Below are positions 52,771 through 61,428 of a DNA stretch of 64,000 nucleotides, piece after piece. The DNA is from an uncultured Psychroserpens sp. (GTDB taxonomy: Bacteria; Bacteroidota; Bacteroidia; Flavobacteriales; Flavobacteriaceae): the NCBI RefSeq assembly GCF_947500255.1, contig NZ_CANMRL010000004.1:248001-312000 (forward strand), written 5' to 3'. The notes under the pieces were generated by a model. It was not told where the DNA came from and did not search any database. It saw nothing but the letters and a program-made list of their open reading frames with translations. Positions within the stretch are counted from its first letter, which is position 1. The number at the start of each line of letters is the position of its first letter. The translations under genes were made by a program, and so were the position numbers.

Positions 52771-53646
52771 ATGAAGGTAGCCGTTTACAGTCAGTATTAT
52801 CCAGAGAAATCTTTAAAATCATTTGAAGATCTTATTAATGTACTTCACAAGAATCAAGTTTCCATTCATATAGAAGCATCATTTTATAACGAATTAAATG
52901 ATGGTATAAAACAAAATTCTGCTGTTAAAAAATTCACCGAATTGGATGACAGTTATAATCTTTTGATTAGTGTTGGAGGAGATGGTACCATTTTACGAGC
53001 TATCACCTATGTAAGAGATCTTTCTATTCCGATTGTTGGCATCAATACAGGCCGGCTTGGTTTTTTAGCGACCATTCAAACCGATGATATCGAAGTTGCC
53101 ATTACACATATTTTAAATGGTAATTATAAAACCTCCGAACGCACATTGCTGAGTGTAGAAACTAATCCAGAAAATGAAGACTTAAAAGTCACCAATTTTG
53201 CGCTTAATGAAATTGCTGTAAGTCGAAAAAATACAACCTCGATGATTACCGTAGAAACCCATTTAAACGATGAATATTTGACATCATATTGGGCTGACGG
53301 ACTCATAGTGGCCACACCAACTGGTTCTACAGGATACTCTTTAAGTTGTGGCGGACCAGTAATAACACCCGAAGCTAATAGTTTTGTCCTAACACCTATT
53401 GCGCCTCACAACTTAAATGCAAGACCTTTAGTTATTCCAGATGACACCACTATTCATTTAAGAGTAGATGGTCGAGAAGATCAACATTTAATGTCATTAG
53501 ACTCACGAATAGTCACCTTATCAAACGCTACCCTAATCACCATAAAGAAAGCCAACTTTAAAGTTAAAATGGTAGAGCTCTTAGATGAAAGCTTTATTGA
53601 TACGCTCAGAAAGAAAATGCTCTGGGGCGAAGACAAACGTAATTAA
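52771..53646 (+). CDS. nadK: NAD kinase
   Basis: Phosphorylates NAD to NADP. The 291-residue protein has the GGDGT motif with catalytic Asp71 (SVGGDGTILRAI), GINTGRLGFLATI, ALNEIAVSRKNTTSMITV, the NAD-binding DGLIVATPTGSTGYSLSCGGPV and the C-terminal DGREDQH loop. One base separates it from the CBS gene upstream. The next gene, porG, has its own promoter box at 53720. Confidence 0.97.
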   Translation: MKVAVYSQYYPEKSLKSFEDLINVLHKNQVSIHIEASFYNELNDGIKQNSAVKKFTELDDSYNLLISVGGDGTILRAITYVRDLSIPIVGINTGRLGFLATIQTDDIEVAITHILNGNYKTSERTLLSVETNPENEDLKVTNFALNEIAVSRKNTTSMITVETHLNDEYLTSYWADGLIVATPTGSTGYSLSCGGPVITPEANSFVLTPIAPHNLNARPLVIPDDTTIHLRVDGREDQHLMSLDSRIVTLSNATLITIKKANFKVKMVELLDESFIDTLRKKMLWGEDKRN

Positions 53647-53719
53647 ACAATAAAACCTTATAAAATCTGTTTTCTGTAAGACTATTTGCCACAAATTACC
53701 GTAGGCAATTCATATTTAT

Positions 53720-53727
53720 TATATTTG
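53720..53727 (+). promoter_or_regulatory. -7 promoter box of the porG-uppS-bamA block
   Basis: TATATTTG, 17 bases before the porG ATG, in the 98-base gap after nadK. Confidence 0.6.
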
Positions 53728-53744
53728 CAAACTTTTAAAAATTT

Positions 53745-54434
53745 ATGAGGTATTTAATCTTATTTTTATTGAGTATATGTTTCGCACAAAAAAGCCAGGG
53801 TCAAATCTATGAAGTTGGTGTATTTGCTGGTGGAAGTAATTTTATTGGTGATGTAGGTCGTACAAACTACATCAACCCTAATACGGCTACACTAGGCTTG
53901 CTTTTAAAATGGAATCGCAGCCCAAGACATTCATGGAGAGTCTCAATTATTTATTCTGATTTAAAAGGCTACGATGAAAAATCTGATGATCCTAGACGTG
54001 TAGAACGTGATTATTTCTTCGACACTAATTTATTGGAAATCTCTGCAGGTATGGAATTTACCTTTTGGGATTTTGATTTACATCAAGGAGATTTAAAAGT
54101 AACACCATATATATATTCAGGAATATCTACAGCAAAACACCCAAACTATTTTTTCAATGCCGCTGGTGAGTATACAGCAGAAGGAACAGATAGCTGGGCT
54201 TTTGGAATACCTATGACACTTGGTATTAAAAGCAACATTACTAATCATTTAATTTTAGGTTTTGAGGTTGGTGCACGTTACACCTTTTCAGATGAAATAG
54301 ATGGTAGTGTTCCTGACGCAAAAGAATTAGAGGTATTTTCCTTTGGTAATACAAATAGTAACGACTGGTATGTATTTACTGGTTTTACATTAACTTATAC
54401 ATTTGGTCAAAGACCTTGTTATTGCAATTTTTAA
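53745..54434 (+). CDS. porG: PorG-like outer-membrane protein (DUF6089, type IX secretion)
   Basis: The 229-residue protein has a signal peptide ending KSQGQ (20) and the pattern of a small outer-membrane beta-barrel: EVGVFAGGSNFIGDVGR, SWRVSIIYSDLKGY, TPYIYSGIS and a last strand FTGFTLTYTFGQRPCYCNF. It corresponds to DUF6089, and the gene order porG-uppS-bamA-ompH-ompH is what I recall around PG0189 (porG) in Porphyromonas gingivalis, where PorG works with the PorK/N ring. The PorG name rests on this synteny and fold. The stop is followed at once by the uppS ATG. Confidence 0.82.
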   Translation: MRYLILFLLSICFAQKSQGQIYEVGVFAGGSNFIGDVGRTNYINPNTATLGLLLKWNRSPRHSWRVSIIYSDLKGYDEKSDDPRRVERDYFFDTNLLEISAGMEFTFWDFDLHQGDLKVTPYIYSGISTAKHPNYFFNAAGEYTAEGTDSWAFGIPMTLGIKSNITNHLILGFEVGARYTFSDEIDGSVPDAKELEVFSFGNTNSNDWYVFTGFTLTYTFGQRPCYCNF

Positions 54435-55175
54435 ATGAATTTAAAAGATCAAATATTAACCGATAAGCTTCCTAATCATGTCGCCATAATAATGGATGGT
54501 AATGGTCGTTGGGCCAAACAAAAAGGGATGCTAAGGGTAATAGGTCATGAAAATGGGACGAAGTCTGTAAGAGATGTTGTAGAAGCTAGTGCCGAAATTG
54601 GAATTAAAAATTTAACACTATACGCTTTTTCTACTGAAAATTGGAAACGCCCAAAGCTAGAAGTTCAAACACTTATGAAACTTCTAGTTAAATCATTAAA
54701 AAGAGAAATCAAAACACTTCAAGACAATAACATTCGCCTTTTAGCTATTGGAAATCTTAAAGATTTACCAAAAAAAGCGCATCAGGAGTTGTTAGAAGTT
54801 ATAGATAAAACCAAAAACAATACACACATGACACTCACTCTGGCCCTAAGTTACGGCTCTAGAGAAGAGATTGTTAAGGTTATAAAAGAATTAACAGATA
54901 AAGTTAAAAATAATATAATTTCTGTTGAAAGTATTGATGAATCAATTATAAATAAGCATCTTTACACGCATAATTTACCAGACGTAGACTTGTTAATAAG
55001 AACTAGCGGTGAACAAAGGATAAGCAACTTTTTGTTATGGCAAATTGCTTATGCTGAATTATATTTTACAGACATTCTTTGGCCTGATTTTAAGAAGAAG
55101 GACCTTTATGAAGCTTTGATAAATTATCAAAATAGAGAACGACGATTTGGAAAAACAAGTGAACAACTTAGCTAA
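54435..55175 (+). CDS. uppS: Isoprenyl transferase (undecaprenyl diphosphate synthase)
   Basis: UppS makes the C55 lipid carrier of peptidoglycan and O-antigen synthesis. The 246-residue protein shows IIMDGNGRWAKQKG (Asp21, Asn23, Arg25), GHENGTKSVRDVVEA, LYAFSTENWKRPK, LALSYGSREEIV and LIRTSGEQRISNFLLWQIAYAE-type active-site segments. It abuts porG without a gap, and the bamA start lies ten bases beyond its stop, so the three form a translational unit. Confidence 0.97.
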   Translation: MNLKDQILTDKLPNHVAIIMDGNGRWAKQKGMLRVIGHENGTKSVRDVVEASAEIGIKNLTLYAFSTENWKRPKLEVQTLMKLLVKSLKREIKTLQDNNIRLLAIGNLKDLPKKAHQELLEVIDKTKNNTHMTLTLALSYGSREEIVKVIKELTDKVKNNIISVESIDESIINKHLYTHNLPDVDLLIRTSGEQRISNFLLWQIAYAELYFTDILWPDFKKKDLYEALINYQNRERRFGKTSEQLS

Positions 55176-55185
55176 TTACTTACTT

Positions 55186-57735
55186 TTGAAAACATATATT
55201 AAGCCACTACTCCTAGCATTTATTTTTATTACTTCTAATATAGTAGTTGCGCAACAATCAGATTTTAACCAAGGTAAAAAATACATCTTAGAGGAAGTTA
55301 CTGTAACAGGAAATACGAGTTATAACCCTGGAACTATTGTATCTTTTTCTAGATTAAAGATTGGTGAGGAAATTGTTATTCCTGGCGAACAAATTAGTAA
55401 CGCTATCAAGAAACTATGGGATTCTAATCTCTTTAGTAGTATTGACGTCTACTTGGCAAAAACTGAAGGTAATAAAGCCTATTTAGAAATCAACCTTATT
55501 GATCTTCCCGAGTTAAATAATATTGATATTCAAGGTGTAAAGAAAGGTAAGATAGAAGAGTTAAAGAAAGAAAACAACCTATCTAAAGGTGTTTCTAAAG
55601 TTACCGAAAACTTAATCACAACTACACGTAATTACATTACTAATAAATACAAAAAGAAAGGGTATTTAAATACGAAAGTAACAGTTAATACAAAAGCTGT
55701 AGAGAATGATTCTATAGAAAAGAGTCAAGTAGATATGTTGATTTTCATTGACAAAGGTGAAAAAGTAAAAATTAATAAAATCATCTTTAATGGTAATGAA
55801 AAAGTTTCTGACAAGAAACTAAGAAAGGCCATGAAGAATACGAAGCAAAAGAATCCAATTCGTATTTTAAAACGTTCTAAATACATCAAAGATAAGTATG
55901 AAGAAGATTTAATCACACTTATCGATGCTTATAAAGAAAGAGGGTATAGAGATGCTAGAGTGATCTCAGACTCTATCGTTTATAAAGATGACAAAACGAT
56001 CACACTCTTTATTAATGTTGAAGAAGGTGAGCAATACAAATTTGGTAAAATTAAATTCGTTGGAAATACTGTTTTTACCGACAAGTACCTAGAAAACTAT
56101 TTAAAGATTAGAGAAGGTTCAACATATAACGGAGTTGAACTACGTAAGCGAATAGCTGATAACAGCAAACCAGACGCTCTAGATTTAACCAACCTCTATC
56201 AAGATAGTGGTTATCTGTTCTCTACGATTAACCCAGTAGAAACAAGTGCTGAAGGTAACGTTATAGATATGGAAATTAGAATTTCTGAAGGTAAACCAGC
56301 CTATTTCAATAATGTAACGGTTAGTGGTAATGATAAAACAAATGACCATGTTATCTACAGAGAACTAAGAACCAAGCCTGGGCAATTATATCGTAAGAGC
56401 AATGTGATTAGAACCATTAGAGAATTAGGTCAATTAGGATTCTTTGATGCACAACAGTTAACGCCAAACATGAAAAACTTCAATACGCAGGATGGTACTG
56501 TAGATATTGAATATCAAGTTGTAGAAAGAGGATCAAGTCAAATCGAACTCCAAGGTGGTTACGGTGGAGGAGGTTTTATTGGAACGCTTGGATTGTCTTT
56601 TAATAACTTCGCGATTAAAGATATTTTCAAAAAAGAAGCGTATAAACCAATTCCATCAGGTGATGGTCAGAGTTTGGCTTTACGTTTACAAGCATCACAG
56701 TTTTTCCAAACGTATAGCTTTTCATTTTCTGAACCTTGGCTAGGTGGAAAACGTCCAGTACAGTTATCGACATCAGTATCACATACACGACAATTTTTAT
56801 TTGACCCAATTACAAGAAGGGCAGATAAAGACAGACGTTTTAATATTACAGGGATTACTATAGGATTAGCAAAACGTTTAAAAGTCCCAGATGATTTTTT
56901 CCAATTATCTCAGGCCTTGAGCTTCCAACATTATGACTTAAAAAATTACAATACAGGTCTATTTACTTTTGGTGATGGTTATTCTAATAACTTATCCTAT
57001 ACCGTTGGATTAACTAGAAACAATACACGTACCGACCCTATTTATCCTACTGGTGGCTCTAATTTTTCAATTAGCGCAAAATTATCATTACCGTATTCAT
57101 TATTTAATGATGTAGATTATAAAGCTTTAAAAGAAGAGCGTGAATCTCTTGATCCAACCGATGTTGATGACGTAGCTAGAATTGGAGAAATTGATCAAGA
57201 ACGTTTTAATTGGTTAGAATTTTACAAAGTAAAGTTTAAAGGTGATTGGTATACTAGATTAGTAGATAAACTTGTCTTTAAATCTAGTGTTGAGTTTGGT
57301 TTCCTTGGAGCTTATAATCAAGATAGAGGTGTTATCCCATTTGAACGTTTCTTCTTAGGAGGAGATGGTCTTGGAAATTTCGCACTTGATGGTAGAGAAG
57401 TAATTCAACTTCGTGGTTATCCAAATCAATCATTATCGTCTCAAGATGGTGGTTCTATATACAATAAGTTTTCATTAGAGTTGCGTTATCCAATTACATT
57501 AGGAGCACAAGCGAAAATTTATGCATTAACTTTCTTAGAAGCTGGAGCATCATTTGATAATTTTAGGGATTATAATCCTTTTAATGTGAATCGTTCTGCT
57601 GGAGCTGGTATTAGAATATTTATGCCTGCATTTGGATTATTAGGTATTGATTTTGGTTATGGTTTTGACGCTCTTCCGGGTCAAACTGTAAGAAATGGAT
57701 TAGAAACCCACTTTATAATTGGACAGCAATTTTAA
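55186..57735 (+). CDS. bamA: Outer membrane protein assembly factor BamA
   Basis: BamA inserts beta-barrel proteins into the outer membrane. I place the start at TTG 55186, giving 849 residues with a signal peptide MKTYIKPLLLAFIFITSN that ends near VVAQQ; a frame from TTG 55147 or GTG 55159 would overlap uppS and put extra residues ahead of the signal. No ATG is available. Five POTRA domains follow (e.g. YILEEVTVTGNTSYNPGTIV, KINKIIFNGNEKVSDKKLR, KFGKIKFVGNTVFTDKYL, YFNNVTVSGNDKTNDHVIYR), then the 16-strand barrel with the RGYPNQSL loop motif and a terminal FIIGQQF strand. Confidence 0.95.
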   Translation: MKTYIKPLLLAFIFITSNIVVAQQSDFNQGKKYILEEVTVTGNTSYNPGTIVSFSRLKIGEEIVIPGEQISNAIKKLWDSNLFSSIDVYLAKTEGNKAYLEINLIDLPELNNIDIQGVKKGKIEELKKENNLSKGVSKVTENLITTTRNYITNKYKKKGYLNTKVTVNTKAVENDSIEKSQVDMLIFIDKGEKVKINKIIFNGNEKVSDKKLRKAMKNTKQKNPIRILKRSKYIKDKYEEDLITLIDAYKERGYRDARVISDSIVYKDDKTITLFINVEEGEQYKFGKIKFVGNTVFTDKYLENYLKIREGSTYNGVELRKRIADNSKPDALDLTNLYQDSGYLFSTINPVETSAEGNVIDMEIRISEGKPAYFNNVTVSGNDKTNDHVIYRELRTKPGQLYRKSNVIRTIRELGQLGFFDAQQLTPNMKNFNTQDGTVDIEYQVVERGSSQIELQGGYGGGGFIGTLGLSFNNFAIKDIFKKEAYKPIPSGDGQSLALRLQASQFFQTYSFSFSEPWLGGKRPVQLSTSVSHTRQFLFDPITRRADKDRRFNITGITIGLAKRLKVPDDFFQLSQALSFQHYDLKNYNTGLFTFGDGYSNNLSYTVGLTRNNTRTDPIYPTGGSNFSISAKLSLPYSLFNDVDYKALKEERESLDPTDVDDVARIGEIDQERFNWLEFYKVKFKGDWYTRLVDKLVFKSSVEFGFLGAYNQDRGVIPFERFFLGGDGLGNFALDGREVIQLRGYPNQSLSSQDGGSIYNKFSLELRYPITLGAQAKIYALTFLEAGASFDNFRDYNPFNVNRSAGAGIRIFMPAFGLLGIDFGYGFDALPGQTVRNGLETHFIIGQQF

Positions 57736-57902
57736 TTTTGGCACGATATTTTCTATTAGCAATATGACGATTTAATGTTTGTGTTAAAATTTTTCAGAAT
57801 ATATTTCGTTTATTTGAAGAACCAAACACAATGACAGAATCGTAATTTTAATCTGTCGTTATAGAGTTTATAAAAGATATCATAAAATCAAAAATAATAC
57901 AG

Positions 57903-58940
57903 ATGAAAAGTAAAGTTCTTTTTTTAGTGACCCTTTTAAGTCTAATGAGCTTTGTATCTAACGCACAAAGAGGTGTTAGGATAGGTTATATAGATACTGA
58001 ATATATTTTACAAAATATCCCTGAGTATCAAGAAGCATCCTCTCAACTTGATCAAAAAGTACAACAATGGAAAACTGAGATAGAGCAACGATTAACTACA
58101 ATTGATTCTAAAAAAAAGCAATTGAATAGTGAAAGTGTTTTATTAACGAAGGAATTGTATGAGGAGCGTTTAGAAGACATCTCTTTTGAAGAAGCAGAAA
58201 TTTTAGATTATCAACAAAAACGATTTGGCCCGAATGGCGATTTAATGATTCAAAAACAACAGTTGATTCAGCCTATTCAAGATCAAATTTTTGCCGCAGT
58301 TCAAGAAATTGCTAGTGGTAAAAAATATGATTTCATTTTTGATAAATCGGCAGATGTTGTCATGCTATTCTCGGCAGAACGTTTTGATCTAAGTGAATTG
58401 GTGATACGAAGTATTACTCGTTCATCAAAACGAACGCAAGCAAAATCAAGAGCAGAGCGTAAAAAAGCAGAGAAAGAAGATGTTGTTCCTGTTGTAAATA
58501 AAGAAGTAGACGAACGTCAAAAAGCGATTGAAGACAAAAAAGCAACTCGTGAAGCAGAGATTGCAAAACGACAAGAAGCGCAGTTAAAAAGAAGAGATTC
58601 GCTTAAAGCTGCCGCTGCTGCTAAACGTCAAAAGATTTTAGATGATAGAGCAAAAGCGAAAGCCAAAAGAGATAGCACCAATACTGCAAAAAAATCTGGC
58701 TCGACTGAAAAGGATAGAAACATTAAAAAAACAGACTCAACAAAAGCGAAAGCTGCAACAGGAACAAAAACTCCTGCTCAGTTAGCCGAAGAGAAAAAAC
58801 AACAAAAAATAAAAGATCGTGAAGCAAGAAAAAAGGCACTTGAAGAACGTAAAAAGAAAATATTAGAAGACCGAAAGAAAGCAAAAGAAGAACGTGAAGC
58901 ACAGAAAAAAGCCAAAGATTCCGTTCCTGATGATAACTAA
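57903..58940 (+). CDS. OmpH/Skp family protein with long charged tail
   Basis: The 345-residue protein has a signal peptide ending VSNAQ (22) and an OmpH/Skp-like domain (about 25-175: IGYIDTEYILQNIPEYQEAS, KKYDFIFDKSADVVML). Residues about 180-345 are low-complexity Lys/Ala/Arg/Glu/Asp helix (KKAEKEDV, AAAAKRQKILDDRAKAKAK, EERKKKILEDRKKAKEERE), roughly doubling the family length. The domain is the chaperone that carries outer-membrane proteins to BamA. It follows bamA by 167 bases and precedes a normal-length paralogue by 33 bases. The tail may be a coiled coil binding other envelope parts. Confidence 0.9.
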   Translation: MKSKVLFLVTLLSLMSFVSNAQRGVRIGYIDTEYILQNIPEYQEASSQLDQKVQQWKTEIEQRLTTIDSKKKQLNSESVLLTKELYEERLEDISFEEAEILDYQQKRFGPNGDLMIQKQQLIQPIQDQIFAAVQEIASGKKYDFIFDKSADVVMLFSAERFDLSELVIRSITRSSKRTQAKSRAERKKAEKEDVVPVVNKEVDERQKAIEDKKATREAEIAKRQEAQLKRRDSLKAAAAAKRQKILDDRAKAKAKRDSTNTAKKSGSTEKDRNIKKTDSTKAKAATGTKTPAQLAEEKKQQKIKDREARKKALEERKKKILEDRKKAKEEREAQKKAKDSVPDDN

Positions 58941-58973
58941 AAACAATAATTATAACACGTAACAAATTTAAAA

Positions 58974-59483
58974 ATGAAACACTTAAAAACCCTTTTATTC
59001 GCAGCTATATTATTTGTTGGTACAACAAATCTTGCAACAGCACAGAGTAAAGTCGCACATATAAATACGACTGAATTGGTTCAAGCTATGCCTGAAATGA
59101 AAGCAGCTCAAGCAGAAATCGAAAAGTTATCTAAAACTTACGATGTACAGTATAAAGAAATGGTGACTGAACTTCAAAATAAAGTAAAACAATACAGAGC
59201 TGAAGTTGAATCTAAAACTGAAGAAGAAAATACTAAGCGTGCTCAAGAAGTACAACAAATGGAACAAAGTATCCGTGAGTATCAAGCTGGAGCTCAAGAC
59301 GATTTAGCTAAAAAAGAAGCCGCATTATTAAAGCCTATTTTTGAAAAGGCAAAAGCAGCTATTGATAAAGTAGCAAAAGCACAAGGATTTAACTATGTTC
59401 TAGATTCTACTCAAGGTGGTGGTGTTCTTGTAGCTGCTGGTAAAGATCTTTTAGCAGACGTAAAGACAGAATTAGGATTCTAA
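58974..59483 (+). CDS. OmpH/Skp family periplasmic chaperone
   Basis: The 169-residue protein is the typical short OmpH: signal peptide ending NLATAQ (24), then KVAHINTTELVQAMPEMKAA, a long helical hairpin (KQYRAEVESKTEEENTKRAQ) and the closing NYVLDSTQGGGVLVA sheet strand. It should protect unfolded outer-membrane proteins in the periplasm. Paralogous to the preceding gene but lacking the charged tail. A terminator follows 29 bases after its stop. Confidence 0.94.
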   Translation: MKHLKTLLFAAILFVGTTNLATAQSKVAHINTTELVQAMPEMKAAQAEIEKLSKTYDVQYKEMVTELQNKVKQYRAEVESKTEEENTKRAQEVQQMEQSIREYQAGAQDDLAKKEAALLKPIFEKAKAAIDKVAKAQGFNYVLDSTQGGGVLVAAGKDLLADVKTELGF

Positions 59484-59511
59484 GAAAGAATACTTAAATA
59501 AATACATAAGG

Positions 59512-59538
59512 AAGCCGCTTTAAACAAGTGGCTTTTTT
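59512..59538 (+). terminator. Rho-independent terminator after ompH, overlapping the murI promoter
   Basis: Nine-bp stem AAGCCGCTT (59512-59520) / AAGTGGCTT (59526-59534), one G-T pair, five-base loop, T's to 59538. The last T is also the first base of the murI -7 box. Confidence 0.85.
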
Positions 59539-59545
59539 ATTTTTG
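59538..59545 (+). promoter_or_regulatory. -7 promoter box of murI
   Basis: TATTTTTG, six bases before the murI ATG; a start site four or five bases further on would make the mRNA nearly leaderless. Confidence 0.55.
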
Positions 59546-59551
59546 TAATAC

Positions 59552-60331
59552 ATGAGCATACAACCTATAGGCATATTTGATTCTGGTATTGGAGGAACTT
59601 CCATCTTCAAGGAAATCCATATGCTCTTACCTCATGAGCACACAATGTACTTAGCCGATAGTAAAAATGCACCTTATGGAGGAAAAAGTAAAGACGATAT
59701 TTTAGCATTAAGTATCAAAAACACAGAATTATTATTAGAGAAAAACTGTAAACTTATTGTAGTGGCTTGCAATACTGCAACAACCAATGCTATAGAAGTA
59801 TTAAGAAACACCTATGATGTTCCATTTATTGGTATAGAACCTGCAATAAAACCTGCCGCTTTAAACACAAAAACAAAGGCCATAGGTATACTTGCAACTA
59901 AAGGTACATTAAGTAGTGATTTATTTCATCAAACAACAGACCTATACAGCAATGGCATAAAAGTTATTGAACAGGTTGGTGAGGGTATTGTCCCATTGGT
60001 AGAAGCAGGCAAAGTGAGTACTACCGAAATGAAAGAACTTTTACAAATATATATGGAGCCTATGTTAAAAGCCGATATAGACTATTTAGTCTTAGGTTGC
60101 ACACATTATCCTTATTTGATACCAATATTAGTAGAACTACTCCCTAAACACATTAAAATTATCGATTCGGGCTTAGCCGTTGCTAAACAAACTAAACTCG
60201 TACTTGAAAAATATCATCTTGTAAATTCAAGAACCACACCTCCAGAAAACATCTTTTTTTCTAACGGAAACATCACTGTTTTGAATCGTATCTTAAATGA
60301 AAAATTTAAGGTGTCTTATTTAGACTTTTAA
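59552..60331 (+). CDS. murI: Glutamate racemase
   Basis: Converts L- to D-glutamate for peptidoglycan. The 259-residue protein has both catalytic cysteines with their neighbours: GIFDSGIGGTSIFKEI (Asp10), VVACNTATTNA (Cys73) and LGCTHYPYL (Cys183, His185). AEAGKVSTTE-type linker and the Gly-rich PYGGKS are also in place. The gene sits at the end of the conserved block but behind its own terminator-promoter junction. Confidence 0.97.
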   Translation: MSIQPIGIFDSGIGGTSIFKEIHMLLPHEHTMYLADSKNAPYGGKSKDDILALSIKNTELLLEKNCKLIVVACNTATTNAIEVLRNTYDVPFIGIEPAIKPAALNTKTKAIGILATKGTLSSDLFHQTTDLYSNGIKVIEQVGEGIVPLVEAGKVSTTEMKELLQIYMEPMLKADIDYLVLGCTHYPYLIPILVELLPKHIKIIDSGLAVAKQTKLVLEKYHLVNSRTTPPENIFFSNGNITVLNRILNEKFKVSYLDF

Positions 60332-60356
60332 ATTCTTATTTAAGTAATGCGCACAC

Positions 60357-60380
60357 AAGTTAATTAGTAAAATTAACTTT
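60357..60380. terminator. Weak hairpin between murI and the carbonic anhydrase gene
   Basis: Nine-bp AT-rich stem AAGTTAATT (60357-60365) / AATTAACTT (60371-60379), five-base loop, with a short T run on the plus strand. The right arm covers the carbonic anhydrase stop codon. Possible shared end signal for converging transcripts. Confidence 0.35.
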
Positions 60381-60888
60381 TAAACCAACTCGAATATTTG
60401 ACATAATTATCTGCAATGCGGTTAATTTCTCCTGAAATAAGAGCTTTACTAATGTCCTTCACCTTTTTTGCAGGAACACCTGCATATATACTTCCAGATT
60501 CAACAATAGTGTTTTTGGTCACTACAGCACCAGCCGCAATAATACTATTGCTCTCAACGATACAATCGTCCATCACAATGCTTCCCATACCTATCAGAAC
60601 ATTATCATGAATAGTGCAACCATGAACAATAGCATTATGACCAATAGAGACATTATGACCAATAGTAGTTGGCGATTTTTGATAGGTTGCATGAATTACA
60701 GCACCATCTTGAACATTTACCTTATCTCCCATTTTTATAAAATGAACATCTCCTCTAATAACAGCATTAAACCAAATACTGCATTGATTTCCCATAGCGA
60801 CTTCACCTACAATAGTCGCGTTTTCGGCAATATAACAATCGTTAGGTATCTGAGGATGTTTTCCGTTTACAGGTTTTATAATTGGCAT
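60373..60888 (-). CDS. Gamma-class carbonic anhydrase family protein
   Basis: The 171-residue protein is a left-handed beta-helix of hexapeptide repeats (ATIVGEVAMGNQCSIWFNAV, IRGDVHFIKMGDKVNVQDGA). The zinc histidines can be placed at His66, His84 and His89, the last two with the five-residue spacing of Cam. PTTIGHNVSIGHNAIVHGC is the signature. Family members include carbonic anhydrases, ferripyochelin-binding and PaaY-type thioesterase proteins, so activity is not proven. Last gene of the two-component operon, five bases after the lipoprotein stop. Confidence 0.9.
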   Translation of the reverse strand: MPIIKPVNGKHPQIPNDCYIAENATIVGEVAMGNQCSIWFNAVIRGDVHFIKMGDKVNVQDGAVIHATYQKSPTTIGHNVSIGHNAIVHGCTIHDNVLIGMGSIVMDDCIVESNSIIAAGAVVTKNTIVESGSIYAGVPAKKVKDISKALISGEINRIADNYVKYSSWFKS

Positions 60889-60893
60889 AGTTA

Positions 60894-61427
60894 TTAATTT
60901 GTATGTTCCTGAAGTAATATTTTTTTATCCAAATACCAGGCTTTCCCATTAACTCCAGTTCCGAAGAAAAAATCTGGGTGTCCTTTATAATTGGTCTTAT
61001 CGTCTTGTGTTAACTCTTCTTTTACTTTTTGAGGTAACCATTCAAAATTAAATTCTTCTTTTTTATGGTTTTGCTCCTTCCACTCTAAATTCTTTTCAAA
61101 ATCATATATAGCATGAAAGGTTTTTTCATCGAAGTACAATACGGCTTCTAGGTTATAATCGGATGGCCCTGGAACCGTAAGTCTTTCATTTTGACCCGAA
61201 TTATCAATGATCACATAGCGATATTCCACTTTTATAGGTTTGTACTTCCTTAAATCCAGAATTTTACCAAGACGTTCAATATCTGTTGATGTTATTTCTG
61301 TAACATTCCCTTTTTTTATAATACTCTCATTAGAATGCTCTTTACTTTTTTTGTCAGAATCAGATTGGCATGCCATAAAAAATGACACAAATAAAAACAG
61401 CAACCATTTGTGATTTTTGACATTCAT
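60894..61427 (-). CDS. Lipoprotein B of the LytTR operon, unknown function
   Basis: From ATG 61427 the protein has 177 residues and a lipoprotein signal (MNVKNHKWLLFLFVSFFMAC); a longer reading from 61490 would overlap the regulator gene and add 21 residues before the signal. The mature part has a charged N terminus (QSDSDKKSKEHSNES), a strand reading YRYVIIDNSGQNERL, then GPSDYNLEAVLYF and a C-terminal HPDFFFGTGVNGKAWYLDKK. No known domain recognised. It starts one base after the LytTR regulator stop, so it is coupled to it. Confidence 0.7.
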   Translation of the reverse strand: MNVKNHKWLLFLFVSFFMACQSDSDKKSKEHSNESIIKKGNVTEITSTDIERLGKILDLRKYKPIKVEYRYVIIDNSGQNERLTVPGPSDYNLEAVLYFDEKTFHAIYDFEKNLEWKEQNHKKEEFNFEWLPQKVKEELTQDDKTNYKGHPDFFFGTGVNGKAWYLDKKILLQEHTN

Positions 61428-61428
61428 A

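Noticed and set aside
58440-58920. Repetitive DNA in the first ompH gene
   Set aside because: Irregular Lys/Ala/Glu-rich coding sequence; no repeat unit was found at the DNA level.
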